A DNA stretch of 64,000 nt, taken from Nocardioides lijunqiniae (lineage in GTDB: Bacteria > Actinomycetota > Actinomycetes > Propionibacteriales > Nocardioidaceae). The notes under the pieces were generated by a model, which was not told the DNA's origin, made no database searches, and worked only from the letters and a program-made list of their open reading frames with translations. The position numbers and the translations under genes were made by a program. The stretch covers positions 1-64,000 of the forward strand of contig NZ_JACJGM010000008.1 in NCBI RefSeq assembly GCF_015024225.1, given 5' to 3'. Positions 26,038 through 34,745 of this stretch are shown here, piece after piece; position 1 is the first letter of the stretch, and each line of letters opens with the position of its first letter.

Positions 26038-27068
26038 CGGCTGCGCCGCCCGCCGGCGACGATGCGGGCGAAGCCGACCGCGAGGATGAGGATCCCGCCC
26101 TGGAAGAAGTAGGTCGAGTAGCCGCTGACATCGGCGAGGAGCAGGCCGTTGGGGACCATCGAGGCCAGCACGGCCCCCACGACGGTGCCGGGGATGTTGA
26201 ACTCACCGACCCGGAACATCGCCGCACCGATGAAGCAGGCGGAGAACGACGGCAGCAGCACCTGCAGTCCCGTCATCGGGTAGGCCTGGCCCGCACGTCC
26301 GGTGTAGAACATGCCGGCCATCGTGCAGACGAACGCCGTGATGACGAACCCGATCAGGATCGTCCGCCGCACGTTGACGCCCGCGAACAGCGCGGCCTCG
26401 CGGTTGGCGCCGATCGCCCGCAGCTCCCGTCCCAGTGCGGTGCGGTCCAGCACCGCCCACAGGACCGCCGCCACGAGCGGGGCGATGAGGACCAGGACGG
26501 GAACGCCGACCAGGTCGGACCTCACGAAGTCGACGAACGCCGGGTCGATGCCGGTCGAGATGGACTTGGAGTCGGAGACCAGGAACTCACCGCCGTTGAG
26601 CAGCGAGGCGGAGCCGATGGTGACCACGAGCGCGTTCAGGCCCTGGTAGGCGACCAGCCAGCCCGTGAGCGCGCCGATCGCCAGCCCGACAGCGAGCATG
26701 ATCACGACCGCGGTGATGGTCGTGTAGTTCCAGTTGGCCATGAGGGCCGCGAAGGTCGTGGTCGCGAACCCCGCCACCGCCTGCACCGAGAGGTCGAACT
26801 CGCCCATGACCAGCACCACGGTCAGCGCACAGGCCACCATCGCGGGCAGCGCGGCCGACTCGAGGATCGTCCAGACGTTGTCGACGGTCAGGAAGGTGCT
26901 GTTCTGGGACTGGAACACCGCGACCATCAGCAGCATGATCACCGGCACCCCCCAGGGCCCGAAGCGCCGTCGCAGCACGACGCTGCGCGGCTCCGGGACG
27001 TCGTGCGTGTGCGCGTCCGCGGCAGCGGAGCGCGCCACGTCGTCGGCGCTGTTGGTCGTGGTCGACAT
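26034..27068 (-). CDS. CUT2-type ABC importer permease
   Basis: A 344-residue permease of the ribose/AraH/RbsC family with about 9-10 transmembrane helices. FDLSVQAVAGFATTTFAALM and the cytoplasmic coupling motif ELRAIGANREAALFAGVNVRRTI (the EAA-like loop) are typical. Such permeases form homodimers, which explains why only one permease gene is present. It starts at ATG 27068, 35 bp after the binding protein gene, and overlaps the ATPase gene. Confidence 0.92.
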   Translation of the reverse strand: MSTTTNSADDVARSAAADAHTHDVPEPRSVVLRRRFGPWGVPVIMLLMVAVFQSQNSTFLTVDNVWTILESAALPAMVACALTVVLVMGEFDLSVQAVAGFATTTFAALMANWNYTTITAVVIMLAVGLAIGALTGWLVAYQGLNALVVTIGSASLLNGGEFLVSDSKSISTGIDPAFVDFVRSDLVGVPVLVLIAPLVAAVLWAVLDRTALGRELRAIGANREAALFAGVNVRRTILIGFVITAFVCTMAGMFYTGRAGQAYPMTGLQVLLPSFSACFIGAAMFRVGEFNIPGTVVGAVLASMVPNGLLLADVSGYSTYFFQGGILILAVGFARIVAGGRRSR

Positions 27069-27103
27069 GGTGCCTCGTTTCGTCGGGTCGGCGGGGTGCT
27101 CGG

Positions 27104-28258
27104 TCAGCACGGGAACTTGGAGCCCCAGGTGTCGACGAGGGGCTGCTTCCACAGCCCGTCCTGCGAGGTCCAGCCGATGCCGGCCGCGACTCCGGCCCCG
27201 GTGATCTCCTGAGCGGTGTCCTTGGTGAAGACCTTGAACGGCACCGGGTCCTGGTAGCCCTCGAGGCGGTCCGGCTCCTCGCCGGCGAAGTGCGTCAGCA
27301 TCCCCTCGACGGAGTGGTAGGACTCGTAGTCGAAGTCCAGCCACGGCATGGCGGTCAGCGGGTTCTTCGGGTCCTTGAGGGCCGTGATGCCCTCGGACTG
27401 CGCGACGTGGGTGAAGACCTTGATGTCCTTGTCGGCGGCCAGGATCGACTGGGCCGCCGCGGGGCCCGCGACCGGGTAGTTCGTCCAGATCGCGTCGAGG
27501 TCCGGGTACTTCGCCATGAACCCGTCGACGATCCGCTTGGTCGAGCCCGAGATGTCGGTGAAGTCGATGTCGGCGCTGTCGACGAGCTGGACCCGCGGGT
27601 AGAGCTCCGCGAGGCTCCGGACGGCGGCGTTGCGGGCGGCGAGGATGTCCAGGTCGGTGTTGACCAGGGCGACCTCGATGTCGCCCTCCGGGTGCTCCAG
27701 GTACAGCGTGCTGAACATCTGCTGGGCCAGTGCGGAGGCGTCGGCCGCCGGGATCGGCGTGTAGTCCTGCACGAGCAGCGGGTCGAGCTCGGAGAACGAC
27801 CACTGGCCGAAGACCGGGATCCCCGCGTCCTTGGCGTCCTCCAGCTGCGCCTGCAGGTCGCGGGTGTTGACCACCATGAGGAAGATCGCGTCGACCCCCT
27901 GGTTCACGAACGTGGAGACCGCCTGCTGCGACTTCTCCGCGCTCCCCTGCGAGTCGGCCTCCTTGAAGGTCCAGTCGAGGCCGGCGGCCGTCGACGCCTC
28001 CTTGAGGGCGGTGACGAGCGTCGCCTCGTTCTCGTCGGCGGTGGTGAGGTGGACGACGCCGATGGTCTTGTTCTTGTAGTCGCCGCAGATCTTGTCGGCG
28101 CCGGCGGCCGCGCTCACCGCGGGGGTGTTCGGAGCGGCCTGCTCGTCGTCGGCGGAGTCCTTGGTGCAGCCGGCGAGGGCGAGCCCGGTCGCAGTGACGG
28201 CGGCGATCGCGAGGCCCCGCTTGAGGGGACCGGGGTGGCGCGTGAGGCGTGCGTGCAT
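27104..28258 (-). CDS. CUT2-type ABC importer substrate-binding lipoprotein
   Basis: A 384-residue periplasmic-binding-protein-like lipoprotein. The lipobox LALAGC gives lipidated C31. The type I binding fold follows: KTIGVVHLTTADENEATLV, SQQAVSTFVNQGVDAIFLMVVN, and ALVNTDLDILAARNAAVRSL. It is in the ribose/galactose-binding class (Peripla_BP_4), though family members also bind non-sugars. Its position next to a lactonase-like protein and HMG-CoA reductase suggests a mevalonate- or lactone-like ligand, by inference. Confidence 0.88.
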   Translation of the reverse strand: MHARLTRHPGPLKRGLAIAAVTATGLALAGCTKDSADDEQAAPNTPAVSAAAGADKICGDYKNKTIGVVHLTTADENEATLVTALKEASTAAGLDWTFKEADSQGSAEKSQQAVSTFVNQGVDAIFLMVVNTRDLQAQLEDAKDAGIPVFGQWSFSELDPLLVQDYTPIPAADASALAQQMFSTLYLEHPEGDIEVALVNTDLDILAARNAAVRSLAELYPRVQLVDSADIDFTDISGSTKRIVDGFMAKYPDLDAIWTNYPVAGPAAAQSILAADKDIKVFTHVAQSEGITALKDPKNPLTAMPWLDFDYESYHSVEGMLTHFAGEEPDRLEGYQDPVPFKVFTKDTAQEITGAGVAAGIGWTSQDGLWKQPLVDTWGSKFPC

Positions 28259-28431
28259 GGCAGCGTTCCTTCGTGTCGAGGCGACCGTCGTCCGACGTGT
28301 CGCGGGTGGTGCGGTGTGAGCGGGCAGGGCTGCCGCACCCGAGCGGTGGCAGGGTCGAGCGCGCCGGGCTCCTGGCGAGCGCCGACGATCAGTGCGACGG
28401 TGCGACGGCGGGGGCCGACGGCACCGCCGGT

Positions 28432-29319
28432 TCAGGGCCCGGGGACCGTGACGGTGCAGACCTCCAGGCGCCCGGTCCGCCGGGTGCCGGCGACGTTCGG
28501 GTTGGAGGACTCGGCGGTGCAGCAGACGAGCTGGTCGCCGACCAGACCGACGGCGAAGCACGGCTGGCTGGTGGAGACCCTCTCGCGCACCTCGCCACCC
28601 GCGATGCGGACCGCCCCGCTGCCGGCAGGGTCCGAGACCCAGATCCCGTCCTCGGCGTCCACGCAGATGCCGTCCGGCAGCACGGCGGCGCCTCCCGGGC
28701 CGGCCGTGCGCAGGTCGGCGTACAGACGGCGGTTGATGAGGCGGTGCCCGTCGACGTCGAAGGCGGTGAGGCACTTGCCGACGGTCTCGGCGACCACCAG
28801 GCGGCCGTCGCTGAGCTCGACCATGCCGTTGGGGAACTGCAGGCCCTCCGCGGCTCGGGTGACGGTGCCGTCGGAGGTGACGAGCGCGATGGAGGCGGTC
28901 GGCGGGTCGGCGTCGGGACCGAAGAGGGGGTCCGCGTCGGGCTCGTCACGCAGCAGGCCGTAGAAGTCGAAGCCGAAGTCCCCCACCCAGGCCCGCCCCT
29001 GCTGGTCGACGTACATGTCGTTGGCGGAGCCGCGAGCGACGCCGGAGAGGTCGGCGTGGTCGTGCAGCGTCCCGTCGGGGTCGAGCCGGCGCAGGCGACG
29101 GTCGTTCATCGACACCACGAGCAGCGAGCCGTCGGCCAGCCACCCCAGACCCGAGGGCTGCTCCTCGACTGTCGCGACGACCGTGGTCGACCAGTCCGTC
29201 ACGTCGACCCGGAGGACCTCGTGGGCGTAGAAGTCCGACAGGTACAGGTGGCCGTCGGGCCCCAGCGTCGGTGCCTCCGCGAAGTGCAGCCCGGTCAGGA
29301 CGGTGGTGGTGTCAGTCAT
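28432..29319 (-). CDS. SMP-30/gluconolactonase-like protein
   Basis: A 295-residue six-bladed propeller of the SMP-30/gluconolaconase/LRE-like family. Metal-binding positions are suggested by HFAEAPTLGPDGHLYLSDF (E14), GLQFPNGM and LPDGICVDAEDGIWVSD. The family hydrolyses lactones using a divalent metal. It sits between HMG-CoA reductase (118 bp upstream) and the importer genes on the same strand. In that context, opening of mevalonolactone to mevalonate is an attractive guess, but sugar lactones are the family's usual substrates. Confidence 0.85.
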   Translation of the reverse strand: MTDTTTVLTGLHFAEAPTLGPDGHLYLSDFYAHEVLRVDVTDWSTTVVATVEEQPSGLGWLADGSLLVVSMNDRRLRRLDPDGTLHDHADLSGVARGSANDMYVDQQGRAWVGDFGFDFYGLLRDEPDADPLFGPDADPPTASIALVTSDGTVTRAAEGLQFPNGMVELSDGRLVVAETVGKCLTAFDVDGHRLINRRLYADLRTAGPGGAAVLPDGICVDAEDGIWVSDPAGSGAVRIAGGEVRERVSTSQPCFAVGLVGDQLVCCTAESSNPNVAGTRRTGRLEVCTVTVPGP

Positions 29320-29397
29320 GGGTGCCTCGCGGGGTTCGGGTCGGACGGTCGTCGGTGGGTCGACGTGTCCACGGTAGGGAGGGGCTGTGATGGTCGC

Positions 29398-29415
29398 CAT
29401 GTGTGAACCGCACAC
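29398..29415. promoter_or_regulatory. Palindrome GTGTG-AACCG-CACAC upstream of the lactonase gene
   Basis: CATGTGTGAACCGCACAC lies in the 118-bp gap between HMG-CoA reductase and the SMP-30 gene, about 80 bp before the latter. The same half-site (CATGTGTG-AACC) occurs, as its complement, at 30877-30890 in the reductase/regulator intergenic region. It is a candidate operator for the divergent PucR-type regulator. Confidence 0.4.
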
Positions 29416-29437
29416 TTTGCCGACGCATGTAGGGCGA

Positions 29438-30724
29438 TCACCTCACGCCGCCGCTCGGCGTCCGCATCTCGGCGAGCACCTGCTCGGCGTACTCGGCGCG
29501 GACGGCCTTGGCCTCGATCATCCGTGACACCACGGCGTCGACCTCCTCCTTCGCCGCCCCCGCCGAGACGGCGACGTTGCGTGCGTGGAGGGACATGTGA
29601 CCGCGTTGGATCCCCTCCGTGGCGAGGGCGCGCACCGCGGCGGCGTTCTGCGCCAGACCGACGGCCAGGATGACGGCGGCCAGCTCGTCGGCGGTGGTCG
29701 CGCCGAGGAGGGCGACGTTCGCCTGGGCGACGGGGTGCACCTTCGTCGCCCCACCCACCAGGCCCACCGGCATCGGCAGCTCGAGCGTGCCCACCAGGTG
29801 TCCGTCGGCGTCCTTCTCGAAGCGCGACATCGAGGTGTAGCGGCCGTCCAGGCCGATGGCGTGCGAGTGGGCGCCCGCCTCGACCGCGCGGGTGTCGTTG
29901 CCCGTGGCGAGGACGACGGCGGTGATGCCGTTCATGATGCCCTTGTTGTGCGTGGCAGCACGGTAGGGGTCGACCACCGCGAACTCGGCGGCGTCGACCA
30001 TGTTCTCGACCACCTCGACTCCCCCCAGGAGCTCCCGGTCGAACACCGCGCTGACGCGGGTGATGCGCAGGTCGGCCTTGTTGGTGAGGATCCGCAGCAG
30101 GGTGCGTCCCCCGGCGATCTCGGCGACCCTCGGCGCGATGGCCTCCGCCATGGTGTTGACCGCGTTGGCGCCCATGGCGTCGCGCACGTCCACGATCAGG
30201 TGCAGGACGACGTAGGTCTGGCGCGAGCTCGGGATGACCCGCACCGAGATGTCGCGCACCCCGCCGCCGAAGGCGACGAGGGCGGGGTCCTGGGCGTTGG
30301 CCAGCTCGATCAGCTCGGACGCGGCCGCCAGCAGCCGCATCCGGGCTCCCTCCGGGTCCACCACGTCGACGACCTGGACCTGCGCCTGCATGAGCGGCGC
30401 GGTGGAGGACGTCACGAAGCCTCCGTGCTCCCGCGTCATGCGAGCCAGGTTGCTCGCCGCCGCCACCACGGACGGCTCCTCTGTCGCCATGGGCACCAGG
30501 ACGTCGCGTCCGTCCACGACGAAGTTGGTGGCGAGCCCCACGGGCACGCCGAGGACGCCGATCACGTTCTCGACCATGTGGTCGGCCTGGTCCAGGCTCA
30601 GGCCCCGGTCCGGGCTCAGCACGTCGAGGCGGTGCGGCTCCAGGCCCGCGGCGGCGACCGCGCGCTCCCGTCGCTCGTCGATCGACAGGTTCCTGAATCC
30701 GCTGATCCGGCTGGTGCTGGTCAT
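29438..30724 (-). CDS. mvaA: Hydroxymethylglutaryl-CoA reductase, class II (degradative type)
   Basis: A 428-residue class II HMG-CoA reductase, very close in length and sequence to the Pseudomonas mevalonii enzyme, which oxidises mevalonate to HMG-CoA during growth on mevalonate. Catalytic residues are E83 (EEPS), K261 (THNKGIMNGI), D277 (ATGND) and H380 (SLHARN). The cofactor loop VDVRDAMGAN, with Asp, matches NAD(H)-dependent forms. The MEP genes dxr and ispG in the window make a biosynthetic mevalonate role unlikely. It starts at ATG 30724, divergent from the regulator. No HMG-CoA lyase is present in the window. Confidence 0.95.
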   Translation of the reverse strand: MTSTSRISGFRNLSIDERRERAVAAAGLEPHRLDVLSPDRGLSLDQADHMVENVIGVLGVPVGLATNFVVDGRDVLVPMATEEPSVVAAASNLARMTREHGGFVTSSTAPLMQAQVQVVDVVDPEGARMRLLAAASELIELANAQDPALVAFGGGVRDISVRVIPSSRQTYVVLHLIVDVRDAMGANAVNTMAEAIAPRVAEIAGGRTLLRILTNKADLRITRVSAVFDRELLGGVEVVENMVDAAEFAVVDPYRAATHNKGIMNGITAVVLATGNDTRAVEAGAHSHAIGLDGRYTSMSRFEKDADGHLVGTLELPMPVGLVGGATKVHPVAQANVALLGATTADELAAVILAVGLAQNAAAVRALATEGIQRGHMSLHARNVAVSAGAAKEEVDAVVSRMIEAKAVRAEYAEQVLAEMRTPSGGVR

Positions 30725-30843
30725 GGGGGCTTCTTCCTCGTTCGGTGGCTGGCTGATCGCCCGCAGTCCTGGCACACCGGCACTCGTGGCGGCCGCTGCA
30801 GGGCGGTGGCGCCACGCTATGCACGCGATGCGGCGCGGGATAT

Positions 30844-30890
30844 GGTCGAACCACACGGCCTTGGGTCCTTCTGGGTGGGTTCCACACATG
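30844..30890. promoter_or_regulatory. Candidate regulator sites in the mvaA / PucR intergenic region
   Basis: Two related motifs lie between the divergent genes: GGTCGAACCACACGG (30844-30858) and GGGTTCCACACATG (30877-30890). Read on the minus strand both contain GTGTGG followed by an A/T-rich pair, like the palindrome at 29398-29415. Their spacing (about 33 bp) would place them on one DNA face. Confidence 0.35.
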
Positions 30891-30932
30891 ACCGCGGTCT
30901 CGCTCGTCTCGGCCAGCACTCCGGAGGAACCC

Positions 30933-32798
30933 ATGGCTCCGCAAGCCGACCCCCAGATCTCCGCCGCCTCCTCGGCGTCCCTGGCCGCCCTCCTGGACGG
31001 CCTGGTCGCCGAGCAGCCCGAGACCCTCGGGAGGGTGACGCAGCTGCGCGAGCTGATGCTCGCCCACGAGCGCCGGGAGGCCGAGCTGAGCGCGCTCTAC
31101 GAGGCGGCACGCGACCTCACGAAGGTGCGGGACCTCGAGCACGCGCTCCAGGCGGTGACGGACCGCACCCGGCGGCTGCTCGCCTGCGACGTCGCCTACC
31201 TGTCGGCGCGGACCGACGACGTGGACCACTTCGCTGTACGCGCGTGGGCCGGGCAGCTCTCTCCGGCGTTCCTCGGCACCCGCGTCAGCGTCGGCAGCGG
31301 CGTCGGCGGGGAGGTCGCGAGCAGCCGGCGGCCGTTCCAGGTGGCGAACTACCAGGAGACCGACGCCTTCGCCCACAGCGAGTACCTCGACCGCCAGGTC
31401 TCCACCGAAGGCATCGTCGCCCTGCTGGGGGTGCCCCTCGAGGTGGACGGCAGGCTGCTCGGGATCCTCTTCGCGGCACGCCGTCGCAGCGAGCCGTTCA
31501 CCGATCGCCAGGTCGACCTCGTGTCGTCGCTGGCGGCCCACGCGGCCGTGGCCCTCGACAACGCGTTCCTGTTCAACGCGCAGATGGAGGCGCTCTCGGA
31601 GCTCGAGGCGACGACGGTCACGCTGCGCGCGCACACGGCCGCGGTCGAGACCTCAGCCGAGGTGCACGGCAGGTTGACCGCCGTGCTGCTGCGCGGCGAC
31701 GGCATCGACCGGATCGTCTCCGTCGTGGCCGAGGCCCTGGACGGCGCGGTCGCGATGGTCGACGACGCGGGGCTGGTCCTGGCGTCGTCCGGCGACGTGG
31801 CGCCGGTGCCGCCGTACCCCCTCGAGGTGACGCGCGCCCTCGAGGCGAGCCGCGAGGCGGGGCGCTCGGTCCACGTCGCGGCCTTCGACGGCCGGCAGTG
31901 GCACGTCTCGGCCGCCTCCGCGGGCAACCGCTACCTGGGCGCGGTCGTCCTCACGGTGCGGCGCGAGCTCACCGACGTGGACATCCGCACCCTGGAGCGC
32001 GCCACCCAGACCATCGCCCTGTCCCTACTCGCCGACGTGGCCGCGGTCGAGGCGGACATCCGCGCCGCCGGCGAGACGATGCGCATGCTGCTCGCCGAGC
32101 GACGGGCCGACCTCGAGACCGTGCAGCGCCTGGCGCGACGCCACGGGCTGCTGGGGCGCGAGGTGAGCGTCGTCGTCTCGGAGGTCAGCCACGACCGCCT
32201 CGCTCGGCAGCTGGCAGCCTGCGCCGCGTTGTGTCGCACGAGCGGAGGACTCTCGGCGCTGCACGACGACCACATCGTGGTGATCACCCCGATGGAGGCC
32301 GAGGAGGCGGCCGAGCGCCTCTGGCAGGCCATGCGGACCGCGACCGGGGAGGAGCTCACCGTGGCCGCCGCCGGCAACGTGCTGTCCCCCGACGAGCTCC
32401 ACGGCAGCCACCGCGAGGCCACCCAGTGCCTGCGCCTGATGCGCCACCTCGGTCGAGCACACGAGTGGGCGACGTCGGCGGAGTTCGGGGTCTACTCGCT
32501 GCTGCTGACGCCCGGCGCCGGCGCCACGCTCGACCGGCTGATCCGGCGTACCGTCGGCTCCCTGCTGGAGTACGACGACCGCCACCACACCGACCTCGCC
32601 GCCACCGCGCTGGCCTACCTGGACTGCTCCACCAACGCGACCGCCGCCGCCGCCCACATCGGGGTGCACGTCAACACGGTCACCCAGCGCCTCGCCAGGA
32701 TCGACCGCGTGCTCGGACCTACCTGGCGCGGGAGCCGTCAGCTGGACATCCACCACGCGCTCAGGCTGCACCGGCTGCGGCCGCTCGCCACCACCTGA
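30933..32798 (+). CDS. GAF-domain PucR/CdaR-type transcriptional regulator
   Basis: A 621-residue regulator. An N-terminal helical stretch and a GAF sensory domain (about 60-205, LLACDVAYLSARTDDVDHFAVRAW) are followed by a GGDEF-like CdaR middle region (about 380-500). The C-terminal PucR helix-turn-helix (about 555-615) contains LDCSTNATAAAAHIGVHVNTV. It is transcribed away from mvaA and is the obvious candidate to sense the cluster's inducer. ATG 30933 has a strong GGAGG site 5 bp upstream; ATG 30888 is in frame and possible. Confidence 0.85.
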   Translation: MAPQADPQISAASSASLAALLDGLVAEQPETLGRVTQLRELMLAHERREAELSALYEAARDLTKVRDLEHALQAVTDRTRRLLACDVAYLSARTDDVDHFAVRAWAGQLSPAFLGTRVSVGSGVGGEVASSRRPFQVANYQETDAFAHSEYLDRQVSTEGIVALLGVPLEVDGRLLGILFAARRRSEPFTDRQVDLVSSLAAHAAVALDNAFLFNAQMEALSELEATTVTLRAHTAAVETSAEVHGRLTAVLLRGDGIDRIVSVVAEALDGAVAMVDDAGLVLASSGDVAPVPPYPLEVTRALEASREAGRSVHVAAFDGRQWHVSAASAGNRYLGAVVLTVRRELTDVDIRTLERATQTIALSLLADVAAVEADIRAAGETMRMLLAERRADLETVQRLARRHGLLGREVSVVVSEVSHDRLARQLAACAALCRTSGGLSALHDDHIVVITPMEAEEAAERLWQAMRTATGEELTVAAAGNVLSPDELHGSHREATQCLRLMRHLGRAHEWATSAEFGVYSLLLTPGAGATLDRLIRRTVGSLLEYDDRHHTDLAATALAYLDCSTNATAAAAHIGVHVNTVTQRLARIDRVLGPTWRGSRQLDIHHALRLHRLRPLATT

Positions 32799-32851
32799 GC
32801 CGTCACGCGAGGACGGTCGGCGGTGCCGCAGGCGGTGTCACTGGTGCATGG

Positions 32852-33373
32852 TCACTTGTGCATGGAGCGCGGGATGCTGTTGTTGGCGACGCGGTTCTCG
32901 GCGTCGATCATCCAGGCGAGCTGCTCGAGGCGCTCGAGGATGGTGTGCAGGATGTCGGCGGAGGTGGGGTCCTCGGCGTCGACGTCGTCGTGGATGCGGC
33001 GAGCCGTGCCGGCCGTCGCGTAGAGCGCGGCCACGATCGCGTCGACGGTGTCGGCGGTGTCGATCTCCTCGGTGGGGAGGTCGGGCAGGCTCGTGGTGGC
33101 CGCGACCGTCTTGGAGCGCGCGTCGGGGGTGATGTAGACGGCCCGCATGCGCTCGGCCACGACGTCGGAGAACTCGCGCGCGGCGTCGACGACCTCGTCG
33201 AGCACCAGGTGGGTGTCGCGGAAGTTCTTGCCGACGACGTTCCAGTGCAGCTGCTTGCCCTGCAGGTGCAGGTCGGTCAGGTCCACGAGGAGCTGCTGGA
33301 GGTGGCCGCCGAGCTGGGGCGTGGCCTGGAAGGCCGGGTGGGCGGTGTGCTGGGGGCTCATGGTCTGGGTCAT
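32852..33373 (-). CDS. dps: Dps-family DNA-binding / iron-storage protein
   Basis: A 173-residue Dps ferritin-like protein, expected to form dodecamers that oxidise and store iron and protect DNA. Ferroxidase residues are H43 (KQLHWNVVG), H55 and D59 (THLVLDEV), with D70 and E74 (FSDVVAERM). The N-terminal 20 residues are a polar tail. ATG 33373 is used; ATG 33361 (MSPQHT) is also likely. It converges on the regulator gene with a 53-bp gap. No operator was identified upstream. Confidence 0.92.
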   Translation of the reverse strand: MTQTMSPQHTAHPAFQATPQLGGHLQQLLVDLTDLHLQGKQLHWNVVGKNFRDTHLVLDEVVDAAREFSDVVAERMRAVYITPDARSKTVAATTSLPDLPTEEIDTADTVDAIVAALYATAGTARRIHDDVDAEDPTSADILHTILERLEQLAWMIDAENRVANNSIPRSMHK

Positions 33374-33469
33374 GGATGACGCCTCTCGTCTCGACGAACG
33401 TGGTGCTGTCCGTCCATCAAAGCGGCTTTTCTGGAATGGTTCCAGTAAGGCGAGCCTAGGCTCAGCGGT

Positions 33470-34063
33470 CTACGCCGGCACCCGCCCGCCCCCGAACCCC
33501 GTCGCGCGCACCACCCTGGCGGGGACGCCGGCGACGATCGTGTGCGCGGGCACGTCCTTGGTGACCACCGCGCCGGCCCCGACGATCGCCCCGTCGCCGA
33601 TCGTGACGCCCGGCACGACCGTGACGGCCGCTCCGAGCCAGACCTGGCGACCGATCACGATCGGCGCCGGCACCATGTCCGCGCGCCGATCGGGGTCGAC
33701 CGCGTGGTTGAGGGTGGTCAGCGTGCTCCCGTGGCCGATCAACGATCCGTCGCCGATCGAGATGCCGCCCGTGTCCTGGAAGCGGCAGCCGAGGTTGACG
33801 AAGACGTTCCTGCCGAAGGTGAGGTTCTTGCCGAACTCGCTGTGGAAAGGCGGGAACACCGTCACCGACTCGTCCACCTCGGCGCCGGTCAGCTCGCTCA
33901 TCAGGGCACGGACCTCCTCGGGGGTGCGGTAGCCGCTGTTGAGCTCGGCGACGGTCCGCAGGGCTTCCTGCGCGGCACCGTGCATGAAGCGGTGGAGGTC
34001 GGAGCCGCCCTCGATCACCGCTCCGAACCGGACGTGCGCCAGGAACTGCTCCAGATCAGTCAT
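33470..34063 (-). CDS. Hexapeptide-repeat O-acetyltransferase (LacA/NodL-like)
   Basis: A 197-residue left-handed beta-helix acetyltransferase. After a Mac-type N-terminal helical region, hexapeptide repeats run from [19 protein letters not shown] to [20 protein letters not shown]. The catalytic His is in TTLNHAVDP. It transfers acetyl groups from acetyl-CoA to sugars or similar hydroxyl compounds. Its start lies within the last bases of the upstream lipoprotein gene (8-bp overlap), so the two are co-expressed, although no functional link is obvious. Confidence 0.88.
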   Translation of the reverse strand: MTDLEQFLAHVRFGAVIEGGSDLHRFMHGAAQEALRTVAELNSGYRTPEEVRALMSELTGAEVDESVTVFPPFHSEFGKNLTFGRNVFVNLGCRFQDTGGISIGDGSLIGHGSTLTTLNHAVDPDRRADMVPAPIVIGRQVWLGAAVTVVPGVTIGDGAIVGAGAVVTKDVPAHTIVAGVPARVVRATGFGGGRVPA

Positions 34064-34619
34064 CGGAGGCCTCCACGGTGACGGTGACGGCGCCGCCCAG
34101 CTCCGCGATGCTCTCGGCGACTCCCCCGTCGAGCCTGCCCAGGACCACGATGCCCGGGAAGTAGGACTGGTCCCCGTAGTAGAGGACCAGGTCGTGGCCG
34201 GGCGCGTAGTAGCCGACGTCGCCGGGGTCGGGGTCCGACCCGTCGGGCTGACCGTCCGTGGAGAGTGGCGCCGGCAGCGGGCCGGTCTTCTCGACACCGC
34301 CGTGGTCGCTCATGTCGATGGTCACCGGCAGCTGGGCCAGCAGGTCGCGGGAGGCCGCGCTGTCGGTGAGCGTGGCCTCCAGGCGCTGGTCGCCGATCGT
34401 CAGGCGGATCCTCATGTCGGGCTCCTCGGGGGTCGTGGCCGGCTCGGTGGGCGTGGCCCGGTCGGTGGGAGAGGACGTGGCGGCGGGAGCCGACGTCGCA
34501 CCGTCAGGGGCGTCCTCGTCACCCGACGAGCCCCCGCAGCCCGCGACCGCGCCGACGACGACCGACAGCACGGCCACGCCCACGCCCACGACGCATCGGG
34601 TCCGTCTCCGTCCTCCCAC
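34056..34619 (-). CDS. Lipoprotein with cyclophilin-like domain
   Basis: A 187-residue exported lipoprotein from GTG 34619. A hydrophobic segment ends in the lipobox VAGC (C28). A Ser/Thr/Pro/Ala-rich linker (about 30-62) leads to a domain starting [16 protein letters not shown]. The stretch [18 protein letters not shown] with [15 protein letters not shown] is typical of the cyclophilin-like fold of the TM1367/DUF369 kind. No prolyl isomerase residues could be verified. Function unknown; it is probably anchored on the outer face of the membrane. Confidence 0.75.
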   Translation of the reverse strand: MGGRRRTRCVVGVGVAVLSVVVGAVAGCGGSSGDEDAPDGATSAPAATSSPTDRATPTEPATTPEEPDMRIRLTIGDQRLEATLTDSAASRDLLAQLPVTIDMSDHGGVEKTGPLPAPLSTDGQPDGSDPDPGDVGYYAPGHDLVLYYGDQSYFPGIVVLGRLDGGVAESIAELGGAVTVTVEASDD

Positions 34620-34745
34620 GTCTCGTCCTCGCACACCGCAAGCCAACCGGACCCGCGAGCCGGTTGGAAGGCACTGGCGAGGGGTGCACCAGCAGGGCAC
34701 GTCTCGCCGCCACCGACGCCGCGCCGTCGGCCTAGGCTCGACGAC

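Noticed and set aside
29585..33379. Long plus-strand open frame over the HMG-CoA reductase and regulator genes
   Set aside because: It runs antisense to mvaA and out of frame with the regulator, both of which have convincing family motifs.
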